Source: Bradyrhizobium commune (GTDB taxonomy: Bacteria; Pseudomonadota; Alphaproteobacteria; Rhizobiales; Xanthobacteraceae). Taken from it: 64,000 nucleotides of DNA. The position numbers and the translations under genes are program-made. Positions 8,218-15,605 of the stretch are shown in pieces. Where the stretch lies: NCBI RefSeq assembly GCF_015624505.1, contig NZ_CP061379.1:6882001-6946000 (forward strand), in the 5' to 3' direction. Within the stretch, counting starts at the first letter, position 1. Each line of letters begins with the position of its first letter. The notes under the pieces are model-generated. The model worked only from the letters and a program-made list of their open reading frames with translations. It did no database searches and was not told where the DNA came from.

Positions 8218-9867
8218 ATGTCCCCTAGTGCAACACCCCACATGGTCGAACTTCCCAACAGCGTCCATCAACTGCCGACTGGCTCGAAGGCTCTGCGCCG
8301 CACCAGCGGCCAGCGCTGGATCGAGCTGACGCTCGGCGTGAAACGGTCCGCCGATCTGCCTGATCTGTCCGATCTGGACAACAAGCTGCCGAAAGCACGC
8401 AAATACATGACGCGCGACCAGCTTGAGGGCAATTATGGCTCCGATCCCAAGGCCCTCAAATCGATCGAAGATTTCGCCAAGGCGCACAAGCTCGTCGTCA
8501 CGCGCAACGAGCCCGCCGCCGCGCGGCTCGGCATCGCCGGCACGGTCGACGATATCAGCGACGCCTTCGGCGTCACGCTGTTCGACTACGCCCATCCGCA
8601 TCTCGGCGACTTCCACGCCCGCACCGGCCCCGTGCATGTTCCTGCCGAGGTCGGCGATGCCATCACCGGCGTGTTCGGCCTGAACAACCATCGTGTGCTG
8701 CGGCGCTCGCGCCATTCGGCACAGAGCGCCAAGCCGGATTTCGCCAGCGCGGTGCGACACTGGTTCGTTCCGACCGAGCTCGGCGCCATCTACGGATTCC
8801 CCCAGGTCGACGCCAGCAAGCAATGTATCGGCCTGCTCGAATTCGGCGGCGGCGTGGAGACGCCGGATGTCGCGGCCTATTTCGCCAAGATCGGCGTTCC
8901 CGCGCCGGCCGTTGCGGTTGTTGCGGTCGACGGTGTCTCGACCGATCCCGCCGGGGATCCGGACTCGACCGGCGAGGTGATGCTGGACGTCGATGTCGCC
9001 GGCGCGCTCGGAGGCGGCGCCAGGATCGCCACCTATTTCTCGACCTTCGACGAAAAGGGTCTGGTCGATTGCCTCGCCAAGGTCGTCAGCGATTCCGACA
9101 ACGACCCCTCCGTCGTCTCGATCAGCTGGGGGTGGGATGAGAACCAGGCCTTCAACAATGCCGGCGTGATCTGGTCACCGGCGGCGATCGATCACTGCAA
9201 CCACTCTTTCCTCGCGGCCGCGCATCTCGGCATCACCTTCTGCGTGTCCACCGGCGATGACGGCTCGGAAGCGCAGATGCAGGACGGCCGGGCCCATGTG
9301 AATTTCCCGGCCACCAGTCCCTATGTGCTGGCGGTCGGCGGAACGACCTTGCACGCGCGCAAGAACGCGAAGAAGCAGGTGCAGATCACCGAGACCGTCT
9401 GGAACGACGGGCCCGGCAGCGGCACCGGCGGCGGTGTCAGCGACGTCACGCCGGTTCCGAGCTGGCAGAAGGGCATCGTGCCGAAATCGATCAATCCCAA
9501 ACACTTTGCCGGGCGCGCGATCCCGGACGTCGCCGCCAACGCCGATCCGGCCACGGGCTATCTGACGATGTCGGGCGGCAAGCTCGGCATCGTCGGCGGC
9601 ACCAGCGCGTCCGCACCGCTGTGGGCGAGCCTGATCGCCCGGATCAACGCGGCAAACGGCGCGCGGTCCGGCAACTTCAATGCCCTGCTCTATTCCAAGT
9701 TCGGGCCTGCCGGCGTGCTGCGCGACATCACCGTGGGCAACAATGACACCGACGGTCTGCTCGGCGGGCAGTTCAAGGCGGGCCCGGGATGGGATGCCTG
9801 CACCGGCTGGGGCGTGCCTGACGGCGCAAAGCTCCTCACCGCGCTTCAGGGCGGGCCGACCAGTTAG
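8218..9867 (+). CDS. Sedolisin-type serine-carboxyl peptidase (S53, kumamolisin-like)
   Basis: The start is ATG 8218, directly behind AAGGAGGAAATATT; the frame extends upstream but this site decides. The 549-residue protein has an N-terminal pro-kumamolisin activation domain (about 1-185), then the S53 catalytic domain. The family triad is visible: Glu253 and Asp257 in GEVMLDVD (Glu-x3-Asp spacing) and Ser463 in GGTSASAPLWAS. Asp307 in SISWGWDEN is the candidate oxyanion Asp. The C-terminal Ca-site signature is present as LRDITVG and GWDACTGWGVP. It should autocleave and digest proteins at acid pH. No signal peptide is visible, so if exported it must leave by a non-Sec route. It is convergent with the TetR gene, one base apart. 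Confidence 0.93.
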   Translation: MSPSATPHMVELPNSVHQLPTGSKALRRTSGQRWIELTLGVKRSADLPDLSDLDNKLPKARKYMTRDQLEGNYGSDPKALKSIEDFAKAHKLVVTRNEPAAARLGIAGTVDDISDAFGVTLFDYAHPHLGDFHARTGPVHVPAEVGDAITGVFGLNNHRVLRRSRHSAQSAKPDFASAVRHWFVPTELGAIYGFPQVDASKQCIGLLEFGGGVETPDVAAYFAKIGVPAPAVAVVAVDGVSTDPAGDPDSTGEVMLDVDVAGALGGGARIATYFSTFDEKGLVDCLAKVVSDSDNDPSVVSISWGWDENQAFNNAGVIWSPAAIDHCNHSFLAAAHLGITFCVSTGDDGSEAQMQDGRAHVNFPATSPYVLAVGGTTLHARKNAKKQVQITETVWNDGPGSGTGGGVSDVTPVPSWQKGIVPKSINPKHFAGRAIPDVAANADPATGYLTMSGGKLGIVGGTSASAPLWASLIARINAANGARSGNFNALLYSKFGPAGVLRDITVGNNDTDGLLGGQFKAGPGWDACTGWGVPDGAKLLTALQGGPTS

Positions 9868-9868
9868 C

Positions 9869-10555
9869 CTATTCGGTCTCGCGCAGGCGGGCGATTTGCC
9901 TGCCTGCGCGACCCGCAGAGACCCGGCCGCGTCCGTTCGACGCGGCCGATCGCGTCCCTGAACGCGTCCGCTTCTTCGGCGGAAGATCACGGGCTCCTTT
10001 GGCAAAGATATCCGCCAGCGCCCCAAATATGGCCGGCGCGCGTTCCACACGGGCAATCGTTCGTCCGCCTTCGATGGCAGCGACCAATGCGGCTGCGCTA
10101 CCGGATGCGCGCGCGGGAGCGAAACCGCACCCCCTAAGATGCTCTGCAATAATCTCGGTCAGATGAGCAAATCCGAGTGCCAGCCGTTTGGTCAGCTCAG
10201 TGTCCAGCGGGGACAGCTCATTCGCCAGATTTTGCATGAGACATCCATACTGGAAGTCGTCGGCAATCATTTCGGCCGCGATGGCCGCAAAAATCTGACT
10301 GAAAAAATTCGGAGCGTCGCCTGTCGTGTTCGCTGAGACATGCCGGAACGCAGCAGCCCTCTTCGCAAGGTAAGGATCGATTGTTTCCTCTGCGAGCTGG
10401 GTCTTGCCGCGCGGAAAGTGAAAGTAGAACGATCCTTTTGGCGAGCCACTTTCTTCAATGATCTGGTTCAATCCAGTCGCAGCGTAGCCCTGGATGCGGA
10501 ACAGTCGTTCGGCGGTGGCAATCGCGCGGGCGCGGGCGTCAGTTTTGCGTGGCAT
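9869..10555 (-). CDS. TetR/AcrR family transcriptional regulator
   Basis: The start at ATG 10555 (MPRKTDARARAIATAERLF) fits the family; a frame extension upstream would run into the operator region. Of the 228 residues, about 5-60 form the TetR DNA-binding domain (helix-turn-helix around YAATGLNQIIEESGSPKGSFYFHFP). The rest is a helical ligand and dimer domain of the type seen with YcdC/LmrA-like C-termini, followed by a basic tail. It is divergent from the DUF1993 gene, and two near-identical palindromes lie between them (see 10579-10620). It therefore probably represses itself and the DUF1993 gene until an unknown ligand binds. Confidence 0.9.
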   Translation of the reverse strand: MPRKTDARARAIATAERLFRIQGYAATGLNQIIEESGSPKGSFYFHFPRGKTQLAEETIDPYLAKRAAAFRHVSANTTGDAPNFFSQIFAAIAAEMIADDFQYGCLMQNLANELSPLDTELTKRLALGFAHLTEIIAEHLRGCGFAPARASGSAAALVAAIEGGRTIARVERAPAIFGALADIFAKGARDLPPKKRTRSGTRSAASNGRGRVSAGRAGRQIARLRETE

Positions 10556-10578
10556 GTCGCAAACATACCGCGGCTTGC

Positions 10579-10620
10579 TTGACAGCGCTATGGCGATCGC
10601 CATATTATGGCGATCACCAT
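10579..10620 (+). promoter_or_regulatory. Promoter with two TetR-type palindromic operators
   Basis: A TTGACA -35 box at 10579-10584 is followed 18 bases later by TATTAT at 10603-10608. Across the spacer and the -10 lie two 14-bp elements: ATGGCGATCGCCAT at 10590-10603 (perfect palindrome) and ATGGCGATCACCAT at 10607-10620 (one substitution from the first). Their starts are 17 bp apart. A repressor bound here would block RNA polymerase on the DUF1993 gene and probably also on the divergent tetR. The sites are seen directly; assignment to the adjacent TetR protein is inference from position. Confidence 0.75.
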
Positions 10621-10665
10621 AGTAAATGAATGCCGCAATCCCACGCTTCCGTCTGGAGATTTGCC

Positions 10666-11172
10666 TTGTCCCTGTCCATGTACGACGCCGCCGTTCCCGG
10701 CATGGTGCGCTCGCTGAAGAATCTCGACGCCATCCTCGACAAGGCAGTGGCCTATTCCGAGCGCAAGAAGGTGGACCCGACCGTCCTGGTGGGCAGCCGG
10801 TTGGCCATCGACATGCTGCCCTTCTCGACCCAGATCCATCGCGCCACGGAAACAGCGAGGGGCGGCGCGGCGCGCCTGGCCCAGGTGGAGATCCCGAGCT
10901 TCCCCGACGAGGACAAGACCGTGGCGGACCTGAAGAACCGCCTCGCCAGGACCATCGCCTTCCTGGAGAGCGTGCCGACGGAGAAGTTCACGGGGGCCGA
11001 GGACCGCACCGTCACCCAGAAGCTCGCCGGCAAGGACATGACCTTCCCCGCCAAGCAGTATCTGTTCGGCTTTCTGATCCCGAATTTCTACTTCCACGTG
11101 ACCACCGCCTACGCGATCCTGCGCCACAACGGGGTGGAGATCGGCAAGATAGACTTTCTCCGCGGCATCTGA
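10666..11172 (+). CDS. DUF1993 family protein
   Basis: The protein matches the DUF1993 family: an N-terminal LSMYDAAVPGMVRSLKNL segment, then ILDKAVAYSERKKVDP, and the C-terminal FHVTTAYAILRHNGVEIGK-DFL signature typical of the family. TTG 10666 is chosen because GGAG lies 7 bases upstream and because homologues usually begin MSxSMYxA; ATG 10630 and ATG 10678 are alternatives. The 168-residue product is probably a soluble helical (DinB-like) protein. Its function is not known. It is the single target visible for the divergent TetR regulator. Confidence 0.85.
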   Translation: MSLSMYDAAVPGMVRSLKNLDAILDKAVAYSERKKVDPTVLVGSRLAIDMLPFSTQIHRATETARGGAARLAQVEIPSFPDEDKTVADLKNRLARTIAFLESVPTEKFTGAEDRTVTQKLAGKDMTFPAKQYLFGFLIPNFYFHVTTAYAILRHNGVEIGKIDFLRGI

Positions 11173-11213
11173 GGCGAACGCGGACTCGTCCGCGGTATTT
11201 TGCCTGGCTTCTA

Positions 11214-11227
11214 TTGATTTGGATCAA
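11214..11227 (+). promoter_or_regulatory. FNR/FixK-type box upstream of the DUF3303 gene
   Basis: The sequence TTGATTTGGATCAA is a perfect match to the TTGAT-N4-ATCAA consensus of FNR/FixK/Anr regulators. Its centre is 71 bp from the ATG at 11292. An ACTTAT hexamer at 11247-11252 is placed where a -10 box should be if the activator bound at about -41. Oxygen-limited (FixK2-type) induction is the natural reading. Confidence 0.7.
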
Positions 11228-11291
11228 TCGCCGAATATCCCGACGCACTTATGGGCCGAGGTCTTATATTGTTCAGGTATTTGGAGGAAAC

Positions 11292-11618
11292 ATGAAATAC
11301 ATGCTTGAGTACACCGTACGCACAGCAGGTCTTTCCCATGACCAAAACTTTGCGGGGTCGCAGTCGCTTCTCACCGCGTTCAGTAAATGGAAGCCAGAAG
11401 AAGAGAAGGGTTTGACGATCCACGCCTTCGTTGCAAACTTGGCCGGACGGGGCGGTTATGTCCTGGTCGAAGCCGACGATCCCAAGATCATCACCACATT
11501 CGTTTCGAAGTACAACTTCTGGAATGACATCACTGTCGTTCCTGTCATCGATATTGGCGAGTCGGTACCGATAAACGCGAGTTCACTCGCGTGGGCGCAG
11601 AGCGCGTCTAGGAGCTGA
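11292..11618 (+). CDS. DUF3303-like small protein under a FixK-type box
   Basis: The start is ATG 11292 behind GGAGGAAAC. The 108-residue product begins MKYMLEYTVRTAGLSHDQNF and continues with a GYVLVEADDPKIITTFVSKYNFWNDI segment and a closing V-PVIDIGE strand. This is the layout of the small alpha/beta DUF3303-type proteins (ferredoxin-like dimeric barrel). No signal peptide is seen. The perfect FNR/FixK box 65-78 bp upstream suggests expression under microoxic or anaerobic conditions. The biochemical role is unknown. Confidence 0.82.
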   Translation: MKYMLEYTVRTAGLSHDQNFAGSQSLLTAFSKWKPEEEKGLTIHAFVANLAGRGGYVLVEADDPKIITTFVSKYNFWNDITVVPVIDIGESVPINASSLAWAQSASRS

Positions 11619-11837
11619 TGCGATGCGCCTCGGTGAAGTCATCGGGGCGCATTTCGCTGATCCCGTCATGGGCGTGGACAACATAGGCACTGTTTGATCT
11701 CTGTCATGTCCGCTAACGGTCCAATTGCAGACTTCCTGGGAGCGGGCGCCGAGGTCAGCTAGGGGGCCGATTCCGGAAGTCAACGACGATCCATGCGGGC
11801 ACCTGGGTCGGTGCGAGCGTCGCACTTGAAATCTCAG

Positions 11838-11947
11838 AATTACGGTGCCAGTGCACTCAATTGGCCGCTTCGCTTCAGGCTCGGCACGCACGGACCGAAG
11901 GCTGTGCCGTCTAGCGAAGCATGATTAAGTACACTGTCACCGTAATT
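11838..11947. repeat. Palindromic MITE/REP-like element, about 110 bp
   Basis: Two 25-bp ends face each other: AATTACGGTGCCAGTG... at 11838-11862 and its inverted counterpart at 11923-11947, matching at 21 of 25 positions. Nested inside are further inverted pairs, GCTTCGCT/AGCGAAGC (11867-11874 and 11913-11920) and CGGCAC/GTGCCG (11882-11887 and 11904-11909). The whole unit can therefore fold into one long hairpin. I associate ends of the form AATTACGGTGACAGTG with REP-associated (RAYT) transposase loci, but that is memory. No transposase gene is in the window. The rest of 11619-12019 has no supported gene. Confidence 0.7.
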
Positions 11948-11987
11948 GCGCCTGACTGTCTCTTAAGCTGGCTTGGCGTTGCTCACT

Positions 11988-12005
11988 GATCTAGCTAGCT
12001 AGATC
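11988..12005. repeat. Perfect 18-bp palindrome rich in CTAG
   Basis: GATCTAGCTAGCTAGATC reads identically on both strands. It lies 15 bp beyond the stop of the HWE kinase gene and 40 bp from the MITE-like element. No U-run follows, so it is not a standard terminator. It might be a protein-binding site or chance. Confidence 0.5.
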
Positions 12006-12019
12006 GAGCCTATGCATCT

Positions 12020-13510
12020 TTAAGCCGCGAGGCGTTCCAACGGAACGCTCAGCTTTAGTCGAAGGCCACTTCGCCGCCAGTCGTGCTCGATCTTGCCCAA
12101 CAATTCTCCGGTCACACTGCGCTCGGTAAGAATGCTGCCAAAGCCGCGAGCCAATGGTGCGGTGTCGATCAACGGGCCGCCGGTTTCTTCCCACTCAAGA
12201 TGCAAGTCGTCACCACTCGCACTCCATGTAACGCTGATTGAACCGCTCGTCTGCGAAAGCGCCCCGTACTTAACCGCATTCGTCGCAGCCTCATGCAACG
12301 CGAGGGCAAGGCCAGTCACAGCCTTTGCCCCGACAGGCACATCGGGACCGCTCAGGATGATGCGGGCGGGCGAGCCGTCTTCATAGGGCTGCAAGACTGT
12401 GCGCACCAGCGCATCCACCGTCGTGTGCTTGCTTGCGTGTTCCGTACCCATAATGCCGGGTCGAATAAGGTCCTTGGCCCGCAACAGCGCGTCCAGCCGA
12501 CCACGAAGAGCTTCGGCCATTTCCTTGGGAGTGCGGGCAGATCTGGCACTCAGACTAATCATCGAATGGAAATTGGCGAAGATGTTTTTGACCCGATGGT
12601 CCGCCTCACGGGCAAGTAACCGTTGGCGCTCTTGCGCATTCTTCTGGCTCGTTATGTCCACCACCACGCCGACGAAGCGTGAGGACCCACCATCCTGGTC
12701 GGACAAGCACTCGCCACGCGCCTCGACCCAGCGGATACTTCCGTCCTTGCGCAGCAGCCGGTATTCCTGAACATAGCTTCCTCCGGTGGTGACGGCGCGG
12801 TTGACTGCGTTAGCGACCCGTTCTGCGTCCTCAGGATGAATGCCCGCAAGGTACTCCGCCAAAGGTGCGCCCTTGTCCCCTTTGGCGGGATCGACCGAGA
12901 ACATTTCTGCGAACTGGGCATCGGCGAAAAAAGTGTCGGACTGCACATGCCAGTCGAATGTGCCCACCATCCCGGAAGCATTCAGGGCTTGACGAAGCCG
13001 CTCCTCCATTTTCGCTAGTGCCCGCTCGGTCAGAACCCGCTGCGTCGTCTCCACGACAATGGCGAGGACGCCAGCGGGACGGCCGTTCTCGTCCAGCACG
13101 GGGCTGTAATCGAGGTTCATCCAGACTTGCTCGGGAAAGCCTTTACGGTGAAGCGTGAGTTCCTGGTCGCGGTAGGAGAGTGTTCCTCCACTCAAGCCCA
13201 CCTTCATCACGTTGTCGTTGAAGTCGGCGACCTCAGGCCAGCCCTCTCGCACTTTCGATCCGAACAGGAGGGGATGGCGTCCCCCTGCAAAGTCCGAGTA
13301 GGCGTCATTGTAGATCATGACGCCGTCCGGTCCCCACAGGAGCACGATGGGGAGTGGCGAGCGCAGCAGTATTCCGACCGTGGTCTTCAGGCTTTGTGGC
13401 CACCCCGAGACCGGCCCTAGGCCCGTGTCGGACCAGTTGCGGAGACAGATGAGCGTGCCCATCTCGCCCCCGCCGAAAGGAAAGCTATCGTTGTTCGCGG
13501 AATTTGCCAT
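12020..13510 (-). CDS. PAS-domain sensor kinase of the HWE family
   Basis: The 496-residue protein has two PAS-type sensor domains (about 40-155 and 175-290; the second has the HPEDAERV and RLLRKDGSIRWVEARG segments of PAS_3 folds). The kinase core belongs to the HWE family: EADHRVKNIFANF with His305 as phosphorylation site, a short N-box ALHEAATNAVKYGAL, and the family's LEWEETGGP segment (Trp-x-Glu). No membrane segment is present. HWE kinases often act in general stress or light signalling through EcfG/PhyR circuits. No phyR or ecfG gene is visible nearby, so the pathway is left open. ATG 13510 begins MANSANNDSFPFGGG. Confidence 0.92.
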   Translation of the reverse strand: MANSANNDSFPFGGGEMGTLICLRNWSDTGLGPVSGWPQSLKTTVGILLRSPLPIVLLWGPDGVMIYNDAYSDFAGGRHPLLFGSKVREGWPEVADFNDNVMKVGLSGGTLSYRDQELTLHRKGFPEQVWMNLDYSPVLDENGRPAGVLAIVVETTQRVLTERALAKMEERLRQALNASGMVGTFDWHVQSDTFFADAQFAEMFSVDPAKGDKGAPLAEYLAGIHPEDAERVANAVNRAVTTGGSYVQEYRLLRKDGSIRWVEARGECLSDQDGGSSRFVGVVVDITSQKNAQERQRLLAREADHRVKNIFANFHSMISLSARSARTPKEMAEALRGRLDALLRAKDLIRPGIMGTEHASKHTTVDALVRTVLQPYEDGSPARIILSGPDVPVGAKAVTGLALALHEAATNAVKYGALSQTSGSISVTWSASGDDLHLEWEETGGPLIDTAPLARGFGSILTERSVTGELLGKIEHDWRRSGLRLKLSVPLERLAA

Positions 13511-13773
13511 GTCAAAAGGCAGTTTCTACCGTGAAGACCTTTTGCATACAAGTGCGAGAGCAGCGTGCTTATCTCTGCTTCGGGGTCAAAAGCCGAAGGA
13601 ATTCGCTTTGAGCACAATTGGTCCGCGGACCTCCGTCCGGCCCGTCATGAATACACATCAAGTGACTGCGCGGCGCTCAACTCTTCCCAGCCTGTGACCA
13701 TAGCTCTCCCCTGGATGGGAAATCTGTCATAGGCTGCGCCCATCTGTGGCGGCGAAGCCGAGGGGAAACGCCA

Positions 13774-14277
13774 ATGAAACGCACGATCTCAGCTTGCCTC
13801 GCTGGTGCCGTCCTTGTCGCCGGCGCGGCCCACGTCGCCGACGCCAACGGCGCCAGCGTTGCGCCGTCCAAAATCTCCGGCTCGACTGCGCTGGCGCTCG
13901 CGGGCGTGATCGCGCCGCTGTCGCCGGTGCTGTCGGGCGCCGAGAAGAAGGCGGTGGCGACGCTGTTCGCCGCCAATGCCGACATTTCCTACAAGAAGTC
14001 GATCGTGGTGACCGCGGACAAGATCGTCTGCCGCACCGGCAATGTCGACATCACCGTGCGCAATTGCGAGGTGACCTTCGGCAAGAAGGTCAAGACCGTG
14101 AACGGGCCCACCGCCAACGAGATCTTCGCGACCGAGGCGCTGGCCGGCATTCCCCCCGATGGCGCGGCCGGGTCGAATTTCGAGAGCCTGAGCAAGCTGA
14201 GCTGCACCATCGACCCCAACGCCATCCGGCAGAAGGACGGCAGCGGGGCGGATTGCACGTTCCAGCCGGGCAGCTGA
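13774..14277 (+). CDS. Secreted protein of unknown function, 167 aa
   Basis: The start ATG 13774 follows GAGGGGAAACGCCA. Residues 1-24 form a Sec signal peptide (MKRTISACLAGAVLVAGAAH, cleavage near ADA-NG). The mature part has Cys residues in KIVCRTGNVDITVRNCEV, KLSCTIDP and GADCTF, consistent with disulfides in the periplasm. I do not recognise a family. It stands alone between the kinase gene and a hydrolase-like gene on the same strand. Confidence 0.75.
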   Translation: MKRTISACLAGAVLVAGAAHVADANGASVAPSKISGSTALALAGVIAPLSPVLSGAEKKAVATLFAANADISYKKSIVVTADKIVCRTGNVDITVRNCEVTFGKKVKTVNGPTANEIFATEALAGIPPDGAAGSNFESLSKLSCTIDPNAIRQKDGSGADCTFQPGS

Positions 14278-14420
14278 GCCGGACCGGGAGAGCAAGGCAA
14301 GGGCGCCGCGAAATCGCCGCAAGACCAGCCAAGAACTAACCGGCCAAGAACTAATATGGCGAATTGAAAAGACAGGCCAAACCGGCGCACCCATATGAGG
14401 TGCGGAAGGCCCGCACCCTC

Positions 14421-15356
14421 ATGATGAAAACTTGTCTCGCTTTTGTCCTGCTTCTGACCGCGACGGCGGCCTCCGCACATGGTCCATTGCCGACGCGGCC
14501 GACCGCGCCCTCCGATCTCGTCCGGGCGGGCCTCACCGATTCCGATACGACCGCCGGCGGCACCGCACGGCTGTGCGAGCAGGTCACCTTCTCGCGAGGG
14601 CTGCGCTATGGCGAGAGCGAGGCCAATGTGCTCGACGTCGCCACCAGCGCCGCCACCAAGGCTGACACGCCGCGGCCGGTGCTGCTGTTCGTGGCGGGCG
14701 ACACTTTTACCGGCGACCGCGCGGCGCCGGACCTGTCGCGCGAGGTCCAGGACCAGACCATGTGCTTTGCCGCGCGCAACGGCATGATCGGCGTGCGCGT
14801 GAACTATCGCCTGGCGCCCGCGGCGACCTGGCCGACCGGTGCGACCGACGTCGCGGCGGCGCTGTCCTGGATCCACGGCAACATCGACCTGTTCAACGGC
14901 GATGCCCGCGAGATCGTCGCGGTCGGCTACGGCGCCGGCGCCTTCCATGTCGCAAGCCTTCTGGCGCATCCCGAGCTCCAGACCGACCGCGCCGAGGTCG
15001 CCGCGGTCGTGCTGGTGTCCGGCATCTACCGCGCCGGCAAGGATGCGAGCGACAGCGAGAAGGCCTATCTCGGCACCGACGCCGGCCAATATGACAAGCG
15101 GTCTGTGTTTCCCGGCATCCTCAATGTCGACGTGCCGATCGTGCTGGCCTGGGCCGCGGACGATCCCGCGAACCTCGTGGCCCAGGGCGAGACGCTGAGG
15201 AAAACGCTGTGCGGCGCCGGCCACTGCCCGCGCGCCTCGCTCCTGCGCAACCGCGACGGCATCGCCGCCGCGTTTGGTTTGGACGGTTCCGCCAACAGCC
15301 TCGCCGAGCCGACGCTGCTGCTGGCGCACCAGCTCGAGGCGCGGGGGTTGCCGTAG
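14421..15356 (+). CDS. Secreted alpha/beta-hydrolase fold protein lacking the nucleophile Ser
   Basis: The start MMKTCLAFVLLLTATAAS gives a clear signal peptide ending near SAHG; GGAAGG lies about 11 bases upstream. The mature protein follows the esterase/lipase (BD-FAE-like) pattern: LLFVAGDTFTGDR, then GVRVNYRLAPAATWPTGATD, then the elbow VAVGYGAGAFHVA. The nucleophile motif Gly-x-Ser-x-Gly reads Gly-Tyr-Gly-Ala-Gly, so Gly171 replaces the catalytic Ser. Possible acid and base partners remain in LAWAADDP and GAGHCP. It may be a non-catalytic binding protein, or use another residue. The reading frame is intact and codon use is normal, so it is not an obvious pseudogene. Confidence 0.8.
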   Translation: MMKTCLAFVLLLTATAASAHGPLPTRPTAPSDLVRAGLTDSDTTAGGTARLCEQVTFSRGLRYGESEANVLDVATSAATKADTPRPVLLFVAGDTFTGDRAAPDLSREVQDQTMCFAARNGMIGVRVNYRLAPAATWPTGATDVAAALSWIHGNIDLFNGDAREIVAVGYGAGAFHVASLLAHPELQTDRAEVAAVVLVSGIYRAGKDASDSEKAYLGTDAGQYDKRSVFPGILNVDVPIVLAWAADDPANLVAQGETLRKTLCGAGHCPRASLLRNRDGIAAAFGLDGSANSLAEPTLLLAHQLEARGLP

Positions 15357-15533
15357 GGGCGCGGCACCAAGCTCCCCCCAGCCTCACCAATCTCGATCGC
15401 GGCAATCGGTCTCCCACCGTCACCCTGAGGTGGCCGCTTCTTCAGCGACCCTCGAAGGGCGACGGAGCCCACAGCGCGTCAGTACGCCTGCCGCTTTCGT
15501 CCTGCGCCATCAAGCCACAAGATCGACAAACGC

Positions 15534-15547
15534 TTGACCTAGATCAA
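15534..15547 (+). promoter_or_regulatory. FixK/FNR-type box upstream of a branched-chain-type binding protein
   Basis: TTGACCTAGATCAA matches TTGAY-N4-RTCAA with the C at position 5 that is common in rhizobial FixK2 targets. The centre is 66 bp from the downstream ATG at 15606. The implied transcription start near 15582 would leave a short leader. No clear -10 hexamer is visible. The rest of 15357-15533 shows nothing I can support. Confidence 0.6.
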
Positions 15548-15605
15548 GCGGCCCTGGCGCCGATTGAGCCGACCTCGCCAAGGGGCCAACAACAAGGTGT
15601 CGAAC

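Noticed and set aside
11619-11697. Short plus-strand frame beginning MRLGEVIGAHFADPVMG after the DUF3303 gene
   Set aside because: Only 24 codons, no ribosome-binding site; it may be a remnant but cannot be supported.
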